Source: Candidatus Methylacidiphilales bacterium (GTDB lineage Bacteria > Verrucomicrobiota > Verrucomicrobiia > Methylacidiphilales > CAZTYG01). From it: a stretch of 64,000 bases of DNA. The translations under genes and the position numbers were made by a program. The notes below the pieces were generated by a model. It did no database searches. It was not told the DNA's origin and saw only the letters and a program-made list of their open reading frames with translations. The stretch lies in contig JANRJG010000009.1 in NCBI GenBank assembly GCA_033875315.1, forward strand, positions 1-64,000, given 5' to 3'. Shown here in pieces: positions 40,497 through 50,920 of this stretch (positions are counted from its first letter, which is position 1; every line of letters starts with the position of its first letter).

Positions 40497-41543
40497 ATGC
40501 ATCGTTCCAAATCACCGGCGATCCTGCCCTTCCATCTGACGTTTTTCCTGCTCTTGGCCGCCCTGCTGCCTGCAGTGGCCCCGGCGCAGGACACCTACAC
40601 CATCGGCCTGTGGAACGTGCAGAACTTCGGCGTCACCGACCGCTTCATCAACGACAGGCCGGTCAAGTCCGCGATGAAGCCAGAATCGGAAATCCGCACC
40701 ATGGTGGCCATCCTCAAACGCCTCAATCCGGATATCCTTGGCTTGGTGGAAATCCTCCAGGACCCGGAGGACAAGTACGTCAAGCTCATGCAGTCGACGC
40801 TCAAGGAAGCCGGACTGGACTACCCGCATCTGAGCGACTGCCGCGGCGAGGACGACCGCATCCAGACACTCCTGCTTTCCAAGTTCCCCATCGTCCGCAC
40901 CGAGCACCTCACGGATGCCACGTACAAGGCCACCTTCAAAGATCCCAAGACCCAGGTGACGAGCGAAGTCCAGCGCAAGGTCGAGCGGGGCATCAACCAG
41001 TCGGTCATCGAAGTCCGGCCCGGTCTCCAAGTGCGGGTTCTCCTGGTCCATCTCAAGTCCAAGCGTCCCTTCCCCGAGATCGTCAGCGACCAAGCCGAGG
41101 AATTGGGCGACGGCTTCGTGCGTCGCAATGAAGCCCTCATCCTGCGCGGGGCCATGACGCGGGCGGTCCAGGCCAACCCGGACGAGCGTCTGATTGCCAT
41201 GGGTGACTTCAACGACACCCCACGCAGCAAGGCGGTGGGTACGATCCTGGGCCCCAAATCGGCCGAAATCCGTTTCTACGACCTCTGGCTGCAGGACTGG
41301 CTGGGGGATTGGTGGACCCACTTCTACATCCCCGAGAAGAGTTACGAGCGCCTGGACTACATGGTGGTCAGTCAGAAATTGTTTCAAGATTGGAAAAAAG
41401 AGAAATCCTTCGTCTACCGCCACAACCAGACCGACGGCCCGGAATACAACCACTACAACGCGAGCGACCACCGTCCGCTCCTGGCCACCTTCACCGTCCC
41501 GGTGGAAGGGGCCGAGGCCAGGGAACCGGCAAAGAAGAATTGA
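40497..41543 (+). CDS. Secreted endonuclease/exonuclease/phosphatase-family protein
   Basis: A 348-residue protein with a signal peptide (HLTFFLLLAALLPAVAPAQ). The EEP fold is shown by TIGLWNVQNFG, the Glu in DILGLVEILQDPE, VLLVHLKSK, LIAMGDFNDTPRSKA and the catalytic NASDHRPLLATF. Such secreted members hydrolyse DNA, RNA or phosphoesters outside the cytoplasm. Start ATG 40497 gives the signal peptide. It lies 67 bases after lpd and may be read through from it. Confidence 0.87.
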   Translation: MHRSKSPAILPFHLTFFLLLAALLPAVAPAQDTYTIGLWNVQNFGVTDRFINDRPVKSAMKPESEIRTMVAILKRLNPDILGLVEILQDPEDKYVKLMQSTLKEAGLDYPHLSDCRGEDDRIQTLLLSKFPIVRTEHLTDATYKATFKDPKTQVTSEVQRKVERGINQSVIEVRPGLQVRVLLVHLKSKRPFPEIVSDQAEELGDGFVRRNEALILRGAMTRAVQANPDERLIAMGDFNDTPRSKAVGTILGPKSAEIRFYDLWLQDWLGDWWTHFYIPEKSYERLDYMVVSQKLFQDWKKEKSFVYRHNQTDGPEYNHYNASDHRPLLATFTVPVEGAEAREPAKKN

Positions 41544-41625
41544 GCCCCGGAGGTTGCCCGTTTTGGACAAGGATTCCCCTCACCCCTGACCTTGCCTTGC
41601 GTGCCGCAACTGCTTCAATCATGCC

Positions 41626-42048
41626 ATGAACATCCCCGGTTTGCGCAGTCCCTACGATAGGGTCAATGGTCTGGTCTATTTCGGCCGCATGTTGGACAAG
41701 ATCCGCCTGCACCAACAGGGCAGGCTCACCGCCGACTACATTGAAAATCTCGGCCAGGGTTTCGACCTGCGGTGCTGCCGCCTGCTGCGCGTGGGTTACG
41801 ATGAGATCACCTCCCGCACGCTCCAAGGGGGGACGGACGAGGAAATCCTGTCCTGGGCGCAGCAAAAGGGCCGGGTGCTCGAAGACGACGACATCGAAGT
41901 TTGGAACGATTTCATGAGGAAGCGGGGCTGGAAGGATGAAGCGCACGAGCGTCTCCTCTTCCGGCTGAAGGAAGCCAACGCCGCCCACCGCACCGACATC
42001 GAAACCATGTTCGATTACATCGATTTCGACGAAGGCCGGAAGGCCTGA
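41626..42048 (+). CDS. DUF5069-family protein
   Basis: A 140-residue soluble protein opening with LRSPYDRVNGLVYFGRMLDK and IRLHQQGRLTADY, the hallmark of DUF5069, then LGQGFDLRCCRLLRVGYDE and EEILSWAQQKGR. The family is frequent in Verrucomicrobiota and Planctomycetota, and its function is unknown. It is probably independent of the EEP-family gene 82 bases upstream. Confidence 0.8.
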   Translation: MNIPGLRSPYDRVNGLVYFGRMLDKIRLHQQGRLTADYIENLGQGFDLRCCRLLRVGYDEITSRTLQGGTDEEILSWAQQKGRVLEDDDIEVWNDFMRKRGWKDEAHERLLFRLKEANAAHRTDIETMFDYIDFDEGRKA

Positions 42049-42064
42049 GGCAGCATCAAGGCAA

Positions 42065-42084
42065 CGGGGATGGGAATCCCCGTC
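42065..42084. repeat. Family C palindrome, copy 2
   Basis: cggggatgggaatccccgtc is identical to the core at 7051-7070. Confidence 0.55.
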
Positions 42085-42124
42085 TTATACACAATTGGAT
42101 TGAATGGGCGACAAAGTGCCTTAC

Positions 42125-42200
42125 GGGAGGGCGAAGCTCCTGCTGAGCCGCCCTTGAAAGATAGACCTCAAACCGGCTCGGCAGGAGCCTCGCCCTCCCG
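42125..42200. repeat. Family B palindromic repeat, full copy 2
   Basis: A 76-base unit very close to 6863-6938, with inverted ends gggagggcgaagctcctgct and aggagcctcgccctcccg. It is followed by cttattctttcg and then an atttggtat motif like that near 4050. It lies in the convergent spacer between the DUF5069 gene and the aminotransferase gene. Confidence 0.7.
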
Positions 42201-42257
42201 CTTATTCTTTCGAGAGGTCAATTCTATTTGGTATGACAATCTGAAAAAGGCGCGGCC

Positions 42258-43337
42258 TCAGGCCAGGGTTTTGAGGCCCTCGTCCAACCACCCTAGCAAC
42301 TGACCGATGGATTCCTCGGTTTCGTCACCCATGTTGGAAATGCGGAAGGTGGTGCCCTTGATCTTGCCGTAGCCTCCGTCGATGATGCAGTGGTGGTTTT
42401 CTTTCAGCCATGCAATGAGCTTGGCCACATCGATGCCGGGGACGTTCTTGACGCAGGTCAATGAGGGCGAGGCATAGGCTTCGCCGGGGAAGAGGGCGAA
42501 ACCGTGCTTCTTGACCCAGGCGTGGACGAGGGCGCGGGTGGCGCGGTGGCGGGCGTAACGCTGCTCCAGACCCTCGGCGAAGATATCCTCCAGTTTGCTT
42601 TCGAGGGCGTAAAAATGGGAGATGCTCGGGGTGGTCGGGGTCATGTTCGACTCCGCGTTCTTGCGGAACTCGACGAAGTCCATGTAATAGCCCCGGTCCT
42701 TGATCGACTCGGCACGGGCGAAGGCCCGCTCGGACACGGTGAAGATGGCGGCCCCGGGCGGGAGGGCCATGGCTTTCTGCACCCCGGCCAGCATGACATC
42801 GATGCCGAGTCCGGCCACGTCGATCTTGACCGTGGAGAAGGACGAGACGGTGTCGACAATGAACATCACCTCGGGGTATTTGCGGACCACGGCGGCTATT
42901 TCTTCCAGCGGATTGATGGTGCCAGTGGAGGTCTCATTGTGGATGAGGGTGATGGCATCGAATTCGCCGGTGGCCAGCCTGGTTTCGATCTGATCGGGCA
43001 GGATGGCCTGGCCCCATTCGACCTGGAGTTTTTCGGCGGCCTTGCCGCACTTGAGGGCGACATCGTACCACTTGTCGGAGAAGGCGCCGCTCATGCAGGT
43101 GAGGACTTTTTTGCGGACGAGGTTGCGCAGGGAGGCTTCCATGACGCACCAGGCCGAACCGGTGCAGAGGAAAACGGGCTGGGTGGTGAAGCAGAGTTCG
43201 CGCAGGCGGGGCTGGACCCGGGCGTAGAGATCCTGGAAGCCTTTGCCACGGTGCCCCATCATGGGCTTGCGGAAGGCTTGGAAGGTTTTATCGGAAACTT
43301 CGACGGGACCGGGAATGAACAATTTGGTGTGGGGCAT
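42258..43337 (-). CDS. Class V aminotransferase (serine/alanine-glyoxylate type)
   Basis: A 359-residue PLP enzyme. The PLP Lys is in MLAGVQKAMALPPGAAIF, preceded by FIVDTVSSFSTVKIDV with the PLP-ring Asp. The N-terminus (LFIPGPVEVSDKTFQAFRKP, MMGHRGKGFQDLYARVQ) matches the serine-pyruvate/alanine-glyoxylate group. Substrates in this group vary (serine, alanine, phosphoserine or aminoethylphosphonate), and the neighbours do not decide. It starts 83 bases after the panD stop on the same strand. Confidence 0.87.
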   Translation of the reverse strand: MPHTKLFIPGPVEVSDKTFQAFRKPMMGHRGKGFQDLYARVQPRLRELCFTTQPVFLCTGSAWCVMEASLRNLVRKKVLTCMSGAFSDKWYDVALKCGKAAEKLQVEWGQAILPDQIETRLATGEFDAITLIHNETSTGTINPLEEIAAVVRKYPEVMFIVDTVSSFSTVKIDVAGLGIDVMLAGVQKAMALPPGAAIFTVSERAFARAESIKDRGYYMDFVEFRKNAESNMTPTTPSISHFYALESKLEDIFAEGLEQRYARHRATRALVHAWVKKHGFALFPGEAYASPSLTCVKNVPGIDVAKLIAWLKENHHCIIDGGYGKIKGTTFRISNMGDETEESIGQLLGWLDEGLKTLA

Positions 43338-43420
43338 GGGAATTGTGATTTTTGATTTTTGAATGCTGATTGGCTAATCGTTGGGAACGATCCGCATGTG
43401 CGTGGTCAGTATATAACCGG

Positions 43421-43783
43421 TCAGGGACCTTTGCGTTGGAGGATGTGGTTTTTTTCGTCGAGGAGGATGACGCTCGGCTGGTGGGTGGCCACTTCGGCCG
43501 GGGTCAGATGACAGAAGCTCATGATGGTGAGTCGGTCGCCGATCTTGCCGAGGTGGGCGGTGGCGCCGTTGAGGCTGATGGTGCCGCTGCCCGCCGGGGC
43601 CTGGATGGCGTAAGTCTCAAAACGCTCGCCGTTGTTCAGGTTGCCGACGAGGATGCGTTCGTATTCCGCCATGCCGCAGGCTTGGAGGAGGTTGGCGTCG
43701 ATGGCGAGACTGCCCTCATATTCAAGGGAGGCGTCGGTGACCGCGGCGCGGTGGATCTTGGAACTGAGCAGGACCTTCAACAC
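43421..43783 (-). CDS. panD: Aspartate 1-decarboxylase
   Basis: A 120-residue pyruvoyl enzyme making beta-alanine for pantothenate. The self-cleavage site is G24-S25 in LEYEGSLAIDANLL, and HRAAVTDASL and LNGATAHLGKIGDRLTIMSF are conserved family segments. No maturation factor gene is seen. With coaE at 36 kb, this is a second coenzyme A pathway gene in the window, though not linked. Confidence 0.95.
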   Translation of the reverse strand: MLKVLLSSKIHRAAVTDASLEYEGSLAIDANLLQACGMAEYERILVGNLNNGERFETYAIQAPAGSGTISLNGATAHLGKIGDRLTIMSFCHLTPAEVATHQPSVILLDEKNHILQRKGP

Positions 43784-43848
43784 CCGAAAAAATTAGGCCC
43801 TGGCAGGGAAAAAACAACAGGATTCCCAGAATCCAACGCCAAGACCAC

Positions 43849-43918
43849 GCGGATGGGAATCCCCGTCTACAAAAGGCAGATCGTTGATTCCCCTTGTAGC
43901 CGGGGAATCCTTTCCCCG
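43849..43918. repeat. Family C palindrome, copy 3, extended into a long hairpin
   Basis: gggaatccccgtctacaa (from about 43855) pairs imperfectly with ttgtagccggggaatcc (43894-43910), giving a hairpin of about 17 bp with a loop of about 20 bases between panD and citrate synthase. The left arm is the family C motif. It lacks a T run, so it is more like a repeat than a terminator. Confidence 0.5.
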
Positions 43919-43953
43919 GTCCTCCAGACCAACATCCCACCCCCGGGATGTTT

Positions 43954-45084
43954 TCAGCCCCGCTGGTCGATGGGGACAACGGTCTTGCCGACGGGCGGTC
44001 CGACGTATTCGCTGGAAGGGCGGAAGAGTCGGTTGTCGGCCAGTTGCTCCAACACATGGGCCGTCCACCCGGCCGTGCGGGAAATGGCAAAGATCGGCGT
44101 GAAGAGATCCAGAGGGATGCCCAGACTGTAGTAAACCGTGGCGGAATAGAAATCGACGTTGGCGTGCAAGCCCTTCTTTTCCAGCATGTGCGCGGCGATC
44201 TTTTCGCTCATTTGCACCCACTTGGGCTCGCCCAATTCGGAGGTGAGCTGGACGGCCATGCGTTTGAGATGGGGGGCCCGGGGGTCGAGGGTTTTGTAGA
44301 CGCGGTGGCCGATGCCCATGATCTTGCGTTTCATGGCCAGTTGTTCCTCCAGCCAGGGCTCGACGTTTTCCACCGAACCGATTTCCAGGAGCATGCGGAT
44401 GACGCCCTCGTTGGCCCCGCCGTGGAGCGGTCCCTTGAGGGTGCCGATGGCGCTGGTCACGGCGGAATAGATGTCGGTCAGGGTCGATACGGTGACCCGG
44501 GCGGAGAAGGTGGAGGCATTCATGCCGTGGTCGGCGTGGAGCACATAGGCCATGTCGAGGGTGCGGACGGCCTCGGGGCCGGGATCGCTGCCCCGCATGA
44601 GGTAGAGGAAGTGGGCCGCCTCACCCAGATCCGAACGGATCGGGGGCAGGGTCTGTCCTTGGCGGGCACGGTGAAAATAGGCCGCCATGACCCCGATCTT
44701 GGCCGTGATGGAAAGCGCCCGGCGGCGATTGGGTTCGAGGGCATCCTCACCGATTTGACCCTGGTCGTACAGGCCGAGCATCGAAACCCCGGTGCGGATG
44801 ACGTCCATGGGGTTGGCGTCCTTGGGGCAATCGCGGAGGAAGTTGATCACACCCTCGGGCAGTTCCCGCTCGCTGCGAAGCTCGGTGCTGAGGAACTCGA
44901 GTTCCTTGCGTGTGGGCAGGTGGCCGTGCCAGAGGAGGTAGACCACTTCCTCGAAAGAGACCTTTCCCGCCAATTCGTTGATGTCGTAGCCGAGGTAGAT
45001 CAACTGACCTTGAACCCCGAGGACATCGCTCAGCGCGGTGTCTGTGGCAACGATTCCTTCCAGTCCTTTGGCAGTCACGGGCAT
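43954..45084 (-). CDS. gltA: Citrate synthase
   Basis: A 376-residue enzyme of the short (type II, also methylcitrate-like) class. GLEGIVATDTALSDV starts the mature sequence. The active His residues are in GPLHGGANEGVI and GIGHRVYKTLDPRA, and the catalytic Asp is in LHANVDFYSATV. The start at 45084 has GGAG at a good distance; an earlier in-frame ATG at 45120 is less likely. It stands 62 bases downstream of sucD on the same strand, so a TCA-cycle operon sucC-sucD-gltA is likely. Citrate versus 2-methylcitrate synthase cannot be told apart by eye. Confidence 0.93.
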   Translation of the reverse strand: MPVTAKGLEGIVATDTALSDVLGVQGQLIYLGYDINELAGKVSFEEVVYLLWHGHLPTRKELEFLSTELRSERELPEGVINFLRDCPKDANPMDVIRTGVSMLGLYDQGQIGEDALEPNRRRALSITAKIGVMAAYFHRARQGQTLPPIRSDLGEAAHFLYLMRGSDPGPEAVRTLDMAYVLHADHGMNASTFSARVTVSTLTDIYSAVTSAIGTLKGPLHGGANEGVIRMLLEIGSVENVEPWLEEQLAMKRKIMGIGHRVYKTLDPRAPHLKRMAVQLTSELGEPKWVQMSEKIAAHMLEKKGLHANVDFYSATVYYSLGIPLDLFTPIFAISRTAGWTAHVLEQLADNRLFRPSSEYVGPPVGKTVVPIDQRG

Positions 45085-45146
45085 AAGTCTCCATCTTATG
45101 GGGACCATGCCGGAAGGCAACCGAGAAGCGCGTTCTTGTTCGCGTT

Positions 45147-46022
45147 CTACTTGCGGAGCAGACCCTTCATGGTCTGGCCGATGTCAGCCAGGGTCTTGCA
45201 AACAGCGATGCCCGAGGCCTCGAGCGCGGCGATTTTCTGCGCCGCCGTACCCTTGCCCCCGGAGATGATGGCGCCGGCATGGCCCATGCGGCGGCCGGGC
45301 GGTGCGGTGGCTCCGGCGATGAATCCCACCACCGGTTTGCGCACCCGTTCCTTGATGTAGGCGGCGGCTTCTTCTTCTTCCGATCCGCCGATTTCGCCGA
45401 TCATGACAATGGCTTCGGTCTGGGGGTCGGCGTTGAAGTATTCAATGGCATCGCGGTGGGTCATGCCGTGGATGGGGTCGCCGCCGATGCCGATGCAGGT
45501 GCTTTGGCCGTAGCCCAGGCTGGTCAACTGCCAGACCGCCTCGTAGGTCAGGGTGCCACTGCGCGAAACAACCCCGATTGAGCCCGGGCGGTGGATGTAA
45601 CCGGGCATGATGCCGATCTTGCACTGGCCGGGCGTGATGATGCCGGGGCAGTTGGGGCCGATGAGAATCGAATGGCGACCCTGCATGGCCACCTTGACCC
45701 GCATCATGTCCTGCACCGGGATACCCTCGGTGATGCAGACCACCAGCTGGATGCCGGCGTCGATGGCCTCGATGATCGAATCCGCGGCGAAGGGCGGCGG
45801 AACGAAAATCATGGTGGCGTTGCAGCCGGTTTCCCGCTTGGCCTCGAACACGGTGTCGAAGACCGGGACTTTGCCCTCCCATGTTTCACCGCCGCGGGCC
45901 GGGGTGACGCCGGCGACGATGTTGGTGCCGTATTCCTGGCAATACTTGGCGTGGAAGGCGCCGGACTTGCCGGTGATGCCCTGGACGAGGAGACGGGTGT
46001 TTTTATCGACAAGAACGGACAT
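45147..46022 (-). CDS. sucD: Succinate-CoA ligase subunit alpha
   Basis: A 291-residue subunit with an N-terminal CoA-binding Rossmann domain ([20 protein letters not shown]) and the phosphohistidine in [36 protein letters not shown] is also characteristic. It forms the ligase with SucB-type beta subunit SucC, encoded 3 bases upstream. The enzyme interconverts succinyl-CoA and succinate with ATP or GTP formation. Confidence 0.97.
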   Translation of the reverse strand: MSVLVDKNTRLLVQGITGKSGAFHAKYCQEYGTNIVAGVTPARGGETWEGKVPVFDTVFEAKRETGCNATMIFVPPPFAADSIIEAIDAGIQLVVCITEGIPVQDMMRVKVAMQGRHSILIGPNCPGIITPGQCKIGIMPGYIHRPGSIGVVSRSGTLTYEAVWQLTSLGYGQSTCIGIGGDPIHGMTHRDAIEYFNADPQTEAIVMIGEIGGSEEEEAAAYIKERVRKPVVGFIAGATAPPGRRMGHAGAIISGGKGTAAQKIAALEASGIAVCKTLADIGQTMKGLLRK

Positions 46023-46025
46023 GGC

Positions 46026-47210
<1,185 letters not shown>

Positions 47211-47303
47211 GGAGTGCGACCAAGGTTCCAGAACCCACCCCAGCCGTCAAAAGGAAAAGGAAAAAAGCTGCGATTTTGCCCGGATGCGGCATGTTGATGG
47301 TTG

Positions 47304-48590
47304 ATGGCCTCAACCCTTTACTTGGATTGCATTTCTGGAATCAGCGGCGACATGTTTCTGGCTGGCTTGCTTGACCTCGGGCTGGACCCGAAGGCGGTGG
47401 AGAAGTCGCTTGCCTCGCTTCGTCTGGAGGAACATGTCCACCTGCACACCCACCGGGAAACCCGTTGTGGGATTTCCGGAACCCACCTCAACTTCGAGGT
47501 CCATCACCATGATTGCGGCCAGGCCGGTCATTCCCACTCCCACTCCCACGATCACCATGACCATCCCGATCATGATCATGGCCACACACACGACACTGCG
47601 CACGGGCATGGCCGATCCTTCACCGCGATCAAACAACTCATCGCCCGTTCCAACCTGCCGGACTTGGTCAAGTCACGGGCCATTTCCGTCTTCCGCCGCA
47701 TTGGTCTGGCCGAGTCACGCATCCATGGCGTCGGAATCGAGGAAATCCATTTCCATGAGGTCGGCGCCATCGATTCCATTGCCGACATCGTGGGCGTCTG
47801 CAGCGGCCTCCACCTGCTCGGCATCAAACGCGTGCTGGCCTCCCCCCTCGTCGAGGGCCGGGGCACGTTGGCCTGTGCACACGGCACCTTCCCCATTCCC
47901 GCACCCGCGACCCTGGCCATCCTCGAGGGTGTTCCATTGACCCAGATCGATGTGCCCTTCGAGTTGATCACTCCGACCGGTGCCGCCCTGTTGGCCGAAT
48001 TCGCCGAGTCGTTCACCCCCTTGGCGTCTTTTGCCACGGAAAAGATCGGCTACGGACTTGGCACCCGCGACCTGCCCGGCCGCCCGAACGTCGTGCGCAT
48101 GCTTTTGGGAGATACGATCAAGACCCAGAGCGAACCCGCCCCGGGTTACGAAAGGGATGAAGTCGCGGTGCTGACCACCCAGATCGACGACGTCACCTCC
48201 GAGGTGCTGGCTGCCGCGGTCGAAGCCCTGATGGATGCCGGCGCCCTCGATGTGGGCGTCGGTTCGGTGACGATGAAAAAAGGGCGCAGTGGCTTCCGTC
48301 TGGAAGTGCTTTGCGCGACGGCGGAACAGGAACGTCTGGCCGCCTTGGTACTCAAATTGACCCCGGCCATCGGCCTGCGCGTGCGGCTTGAATCCAGAAT
48401 CAAGCTGCCACGCAGCCGGGTGGAAGTCCCCACCCCCTGGGGTCCGGTGGCGGTCAAGGAAGTCCGCTTTCCCGATGGCTCGGTACGCCGCAAGGCCGAG
48501 TTCGAGGATTGCCGCCGCCTCGCCAACGCCCACGGCTTGCCGGTGGCCGATGTCATCCGCCTGGTAGAACGAGAACGGGAGACCCGCTAA
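47304..48590 (+). CDS. larC: Nickel-pincer cofactor biosynthesis protein LarC
   Basis: A 428-residue protein that inserts nickel into the pincer nucleotide of lactate racemase and related LarA enzymes. The N-terminus LYLDCISGISGDMFLAGLLD is typical. A His-rich metal-binding stretch follows (about residues 68-100, many H and D), then IHFHEVGAIDSIADIVG. The C-terminal half continues in the same frame, whereas in lactobacilli larC is split as larC1/larC2 and joined by frameshift. The ATG at 47304 follows an in-frame TTG. It is convergent with the NtrC-type gene (4-base overlap of stops). Confidence 0.93.
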   Translation: MASTLYLDCISGISGDMFLAGLLDLGLDPKAVEKSLASLRLEEHVHLHTHRETRCGISGTHLNFEVHHHDCGQAGHSHSHSHDHHDHPDHDHGHTHDTAHGHGRSFTAIKQLIARSNLPDLVKSRAISVFRRIGLAESRIHGVGIEEIHFHEVGAIDSIADIVGVCSGLHLLGIKRVLASPLVEGRGTLACAHGTFPIPAPATLAILEGVPLTQIDVPFELITPTGAALLAEFAESFTPLASFATEKIGYGLGTRDLPGRPNVVRMLLGDTIKTQSEPAPGYERDEVAVLTTQIDDVTSEVLAAAVEALMDAGALDVGVGSVTMKKGRSGFRLEVLCATAEQERLAALVLKLTPAIGLRVRLESRIKLPRSRVEVPTPWGPVAVKEVRFPDGSVRRKAEFEDCRRLANAHGLPVADVIRLVERERETR

Positions 48591-49972
48591 TCCAAGGAAG
48601 GGTCACGGCTTTCTTCGATGACTCGGGCTTCCCGCCGGTAACGGGCCAGTTTGTTGCGCAGGGTCCTGAGTGAAATACCCAGGGATTCGGCGGTGCGGGT
48701 GCGGTTGCCTCGCTGCGCCTTGAGCCCCTCGCGGATGGCCTCGTATTCCAATTCATCGATGGTTTTGCCCAGGAAGGAAGGCCCACCCTCCGAAGGCTCA
48801 TGGTGAGGGAAGGCAAAATCATCGACCGTCAGTCCGGTGCCGGCCTCGGCCAGGATGACCGCACGCTCGACGGCATTCTGCAGTTCGCGGACATTGCCCG
48901 GCCATGAATAGGCCAGCAAACGGGACTTGACAGCTGCATCGAACGAACGGACAGCCTTCCCGTGTTTGCGCGAAAAAGATCTGAGAAAATGCTCCGCCAG
49001 ATGCAGGATGTCGTTACCGCGCTCGCGCAGCGGGGGAAGGTCGATCGGCACCACGTTGAGCCGGTAGTACAAGTCCTCGCGGAAACGCCCGGCACGGACT
49101 TCCTCCTTCAGGTTGCGGTTGGTGGTGGCCAGAACGCGCACATCCACCGGGATGGTTTTATTGCCACCGACCCGTTCGAATTCCCTTTCCTGCAGGACCC
49201 GCAGTAATTTGACCTGGAGATCGGAAGGTATTTCCGAAATTTCGTCCAATAAAAGCGTGCCCCCATCGGCCACTTCGAAACGACCCTCCCGCCGCTGCAC
49301 GGCCCCGGTGAAGGCGCCTTTCTCATGGCCGAAGAATTCGCTTTCGAGCAGGGTGGCCGGGATGGCCGCGCAATTGACCCGGATGAAGGGGCGGGTGGCA
49401 CGGTTGCTGCGGGCATGCAGTTCCCGGGCCACCACTTCCTTGCCGGTTCCACTCTCGCCCTGGATCATGACGGTGGCATCCGTAGTTCCCAATTTCTCGA
49501 TCAGTTCCCTCACCCGCCCCATGGCCGGACTGCGACCCCATTCAATGCCCTCAAGGGAACTCTCCCGGACCTCGCGCCGCAGGTACGTGTTTTCGCTCTG
49601 CAACTGGCCGATTTCCTCCAATCGCTCCAGTGTGACTTTCAACCGCGACAAATTGATCGGTTTCAACAAATAATCGAAGACCCCCAGGCGGATGGCCTCC
49701 ACCGCGCTGTCCAAGCTGCCATAACCGGTCATGACCACCAGACGGGTCTGGGGCTGGATCTGCTTCGCTTCCTGGAGGAAATCAAGCCCATTGCCGTCCG
49801 ACAACCGGACATCGGAAAGAATCAGGTCGTAATTGTCCTGCTTGAGCAGGCTGCGCGCCTGCTGCAGCGTGGCCACCGCCAAGGGCGTGTAGCCCAATTC
49901 GCGCAACAAATCCGTCATCACCGCCCGGACCGCATCCTCGTCATCGAGAACCAAAATCCGTTCGAGCTTCAT
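48587..49972 (-). CDS. Sigma-54-dependent NtrC-family response regulator
   Basis: A 461-residue regulator. The receiver has D54 in DLILSDVRLSDG. The AAA+ domain contains Walker A IQGESGTGKEVVARE, the sigma54 contact loop GHEKGAFTGAV, and Walker B ADGGTLLLDEISEI. The C-terminal Fis-type helix-turn-helix is GNRTRTAESLGISLRTLRNK. It therefore needs RpoN. No histidine kinase is adjacent. An ATG two codons upstream (49978) is also possible. It is divergent from the hupE-larB genes and could regulate them, but no sigma54 promoter was found by eye. Confidence 0.93.
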   Translation of the reverse strand: MKLERILVLDDEDAVRAVMTDLLRELGYTPLAVATLQQARSLLKQDNYDLILSDVRLSDGNGLDFLQEAKQIQPQTRLVVMTGYGSLDSAVEAIRLGVFDYLLKPINLSRLKVTLERLEEIGQLQSENTYLRREVRESSLEGIEWGRSPAMGRVRELIEKLGTTDATVMIQGESGTGKEVVARELHARSNRATRPFIRVNCAAIPATLLESEFFGHEKGAFTGAVQRREGRFEVADGGTLLLDEISEIPSDLQVKLLRVLQEREFERVGGNKTIPVDVRVLATTNRNLKEEVRAGRFREDLYYRLNVVPIDLPPLRERGNDILHLAEHFLRSFSRKHGKAVRSFDAAVKSRLLAYSWPGNVRELQNAVERAVILAEAGTGLTVDDFAFPHHEPSEGGPSFLGKTIDELEYEAIREGLKAQRGNRTRTAESLGISLRTLRNKLARYRREARVIEESRDPSLD

Positions 49973-50224
49973 GGCCATAAACTGGGCAAATTTTGCCTTT
50001 CTGGCGAGGCAAATGTCTAAGGGTCTGGTGGTCCATCAAAGCCCGATGCCAAAACTTCCTGTCTTCCCGTCTTCCTGTCTGAGTTCTAGCAGGAATTGCG
50101 AACGATTCCGATGGATGGGAGCGGGGCGACGGCTAAAAATGCGCTTTTGATTCGTAAGGGTGTCCCAGCCAGGAGATGCAGACACGCATTGACTTTGGCC
50201 GGTAAAAAACAGATAAAAAGCCCC

Positions 50225-50842
50225 ATGAAGCCTTCCCCCGCACAAACCCCGCTCCAGCTTGGCCCGGTGAGATACGCCCTCTCGTTCCTTTTGCTGTTGT
50301 TTGTCCTGCCGTCGCTGGCCCAAGCCCATCCCGGAGCCGGGCACGCCGTTGGGTTTCTCCATGGCACCACCCACCCGGTCACCGGCCTGGACCATCTCTG
50401 TGTCATGCTGGCCGTGGGCCTCTGGGCGGCACAGCGTGGCGGGCGGGCCACCTGGCTGGTCCCTTTGACCTTTGTCAGCGTCATGGCCTTAGGGGGATTC
50501 CTTGGTCTGGCTTCCGTTCCCCTACCCTTGGTCGAACAAGGCATCCTGGCCTCTGTGCTCGTCTTGGGCGTGCTCATCGCCGCAGCGGTGCGTCTTCCAC
50601 TCGCAGCCACTTCCATTCTGATCGGACTTTTCGCCCTATTCCACGGTCATGCCCATGGCACGGAAATGCCCGAGAACGCCTCCGGACTGGCCTATGGACT
50701 CGGATTCATGCTGGCCACCGCCTGCCTGCACGGCTGCGGCATCGGACTGGGCTTGATGGTTCAACGACTGGGCAGCGCTCGGATGTTTCGTTATGTCGGC
50801 GGGGCCATCACCGCCTGCGGCATCTACCTTTGTTTGGCCTAA
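50225..50842 (+). CDS. hupE: HupE/UreJ-family nickel permease
   Basis: A 205-residue membrane protein with a signal-like first segment ending AQAHPGAGHAVGF, and then HPVTGLDHLCVMLAVGLWAA, which carries the HX5DH metal motif of HupE/UreJ proteins. About six further hydrophobic segments follow. The family transports nickel (or cobalt) for hydrogenase or urease, but neither is present here, and the neighbours larB and larC point to LarA-type nickel cofactor. Start ATG 50225 was chosen because upstream in-frame sequence is not membrane-like. Confidence 0.87.
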   Translation: MKPSPAQTPLQLGPVRYALSFLLLLFVLPSLAQAHPGAGHAVGFLHGTTHPVTGLDHLCVMLAVGLWAAQRGGRATWLVPLTFVSVMALGGFLGLASVPLPLVEQGILASVLVLGVLIAAAVRLPLAATSILIGLFALFHGHAHGTEMPENASGLAYGLGFMLATACLHGCGIGLGLMVQRLGSARMFRYVGGAITACGIYLCLA

Positions 50843-50920
50843 GAGCCTATCCGAGGCGATTGGGATGGCCTCTCCACATCCCCCCTTGGCCGGGCAAGGG
50901 AAAGCGTGTTAAGTAGAGAC

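Noticed and set aside
49979-50224. Sigma54 promoter upstream of hupE for the adjacent NtrC-type regulator
   Set aside because: No TGGCAC-N5-TTGC-like sequence was found by eye.
50225-50842. HupE as part of a hydrogenase or urease locus
   Set aside because: No hydrogenase or urease genes are in the window; the neighbours are larB and larC.
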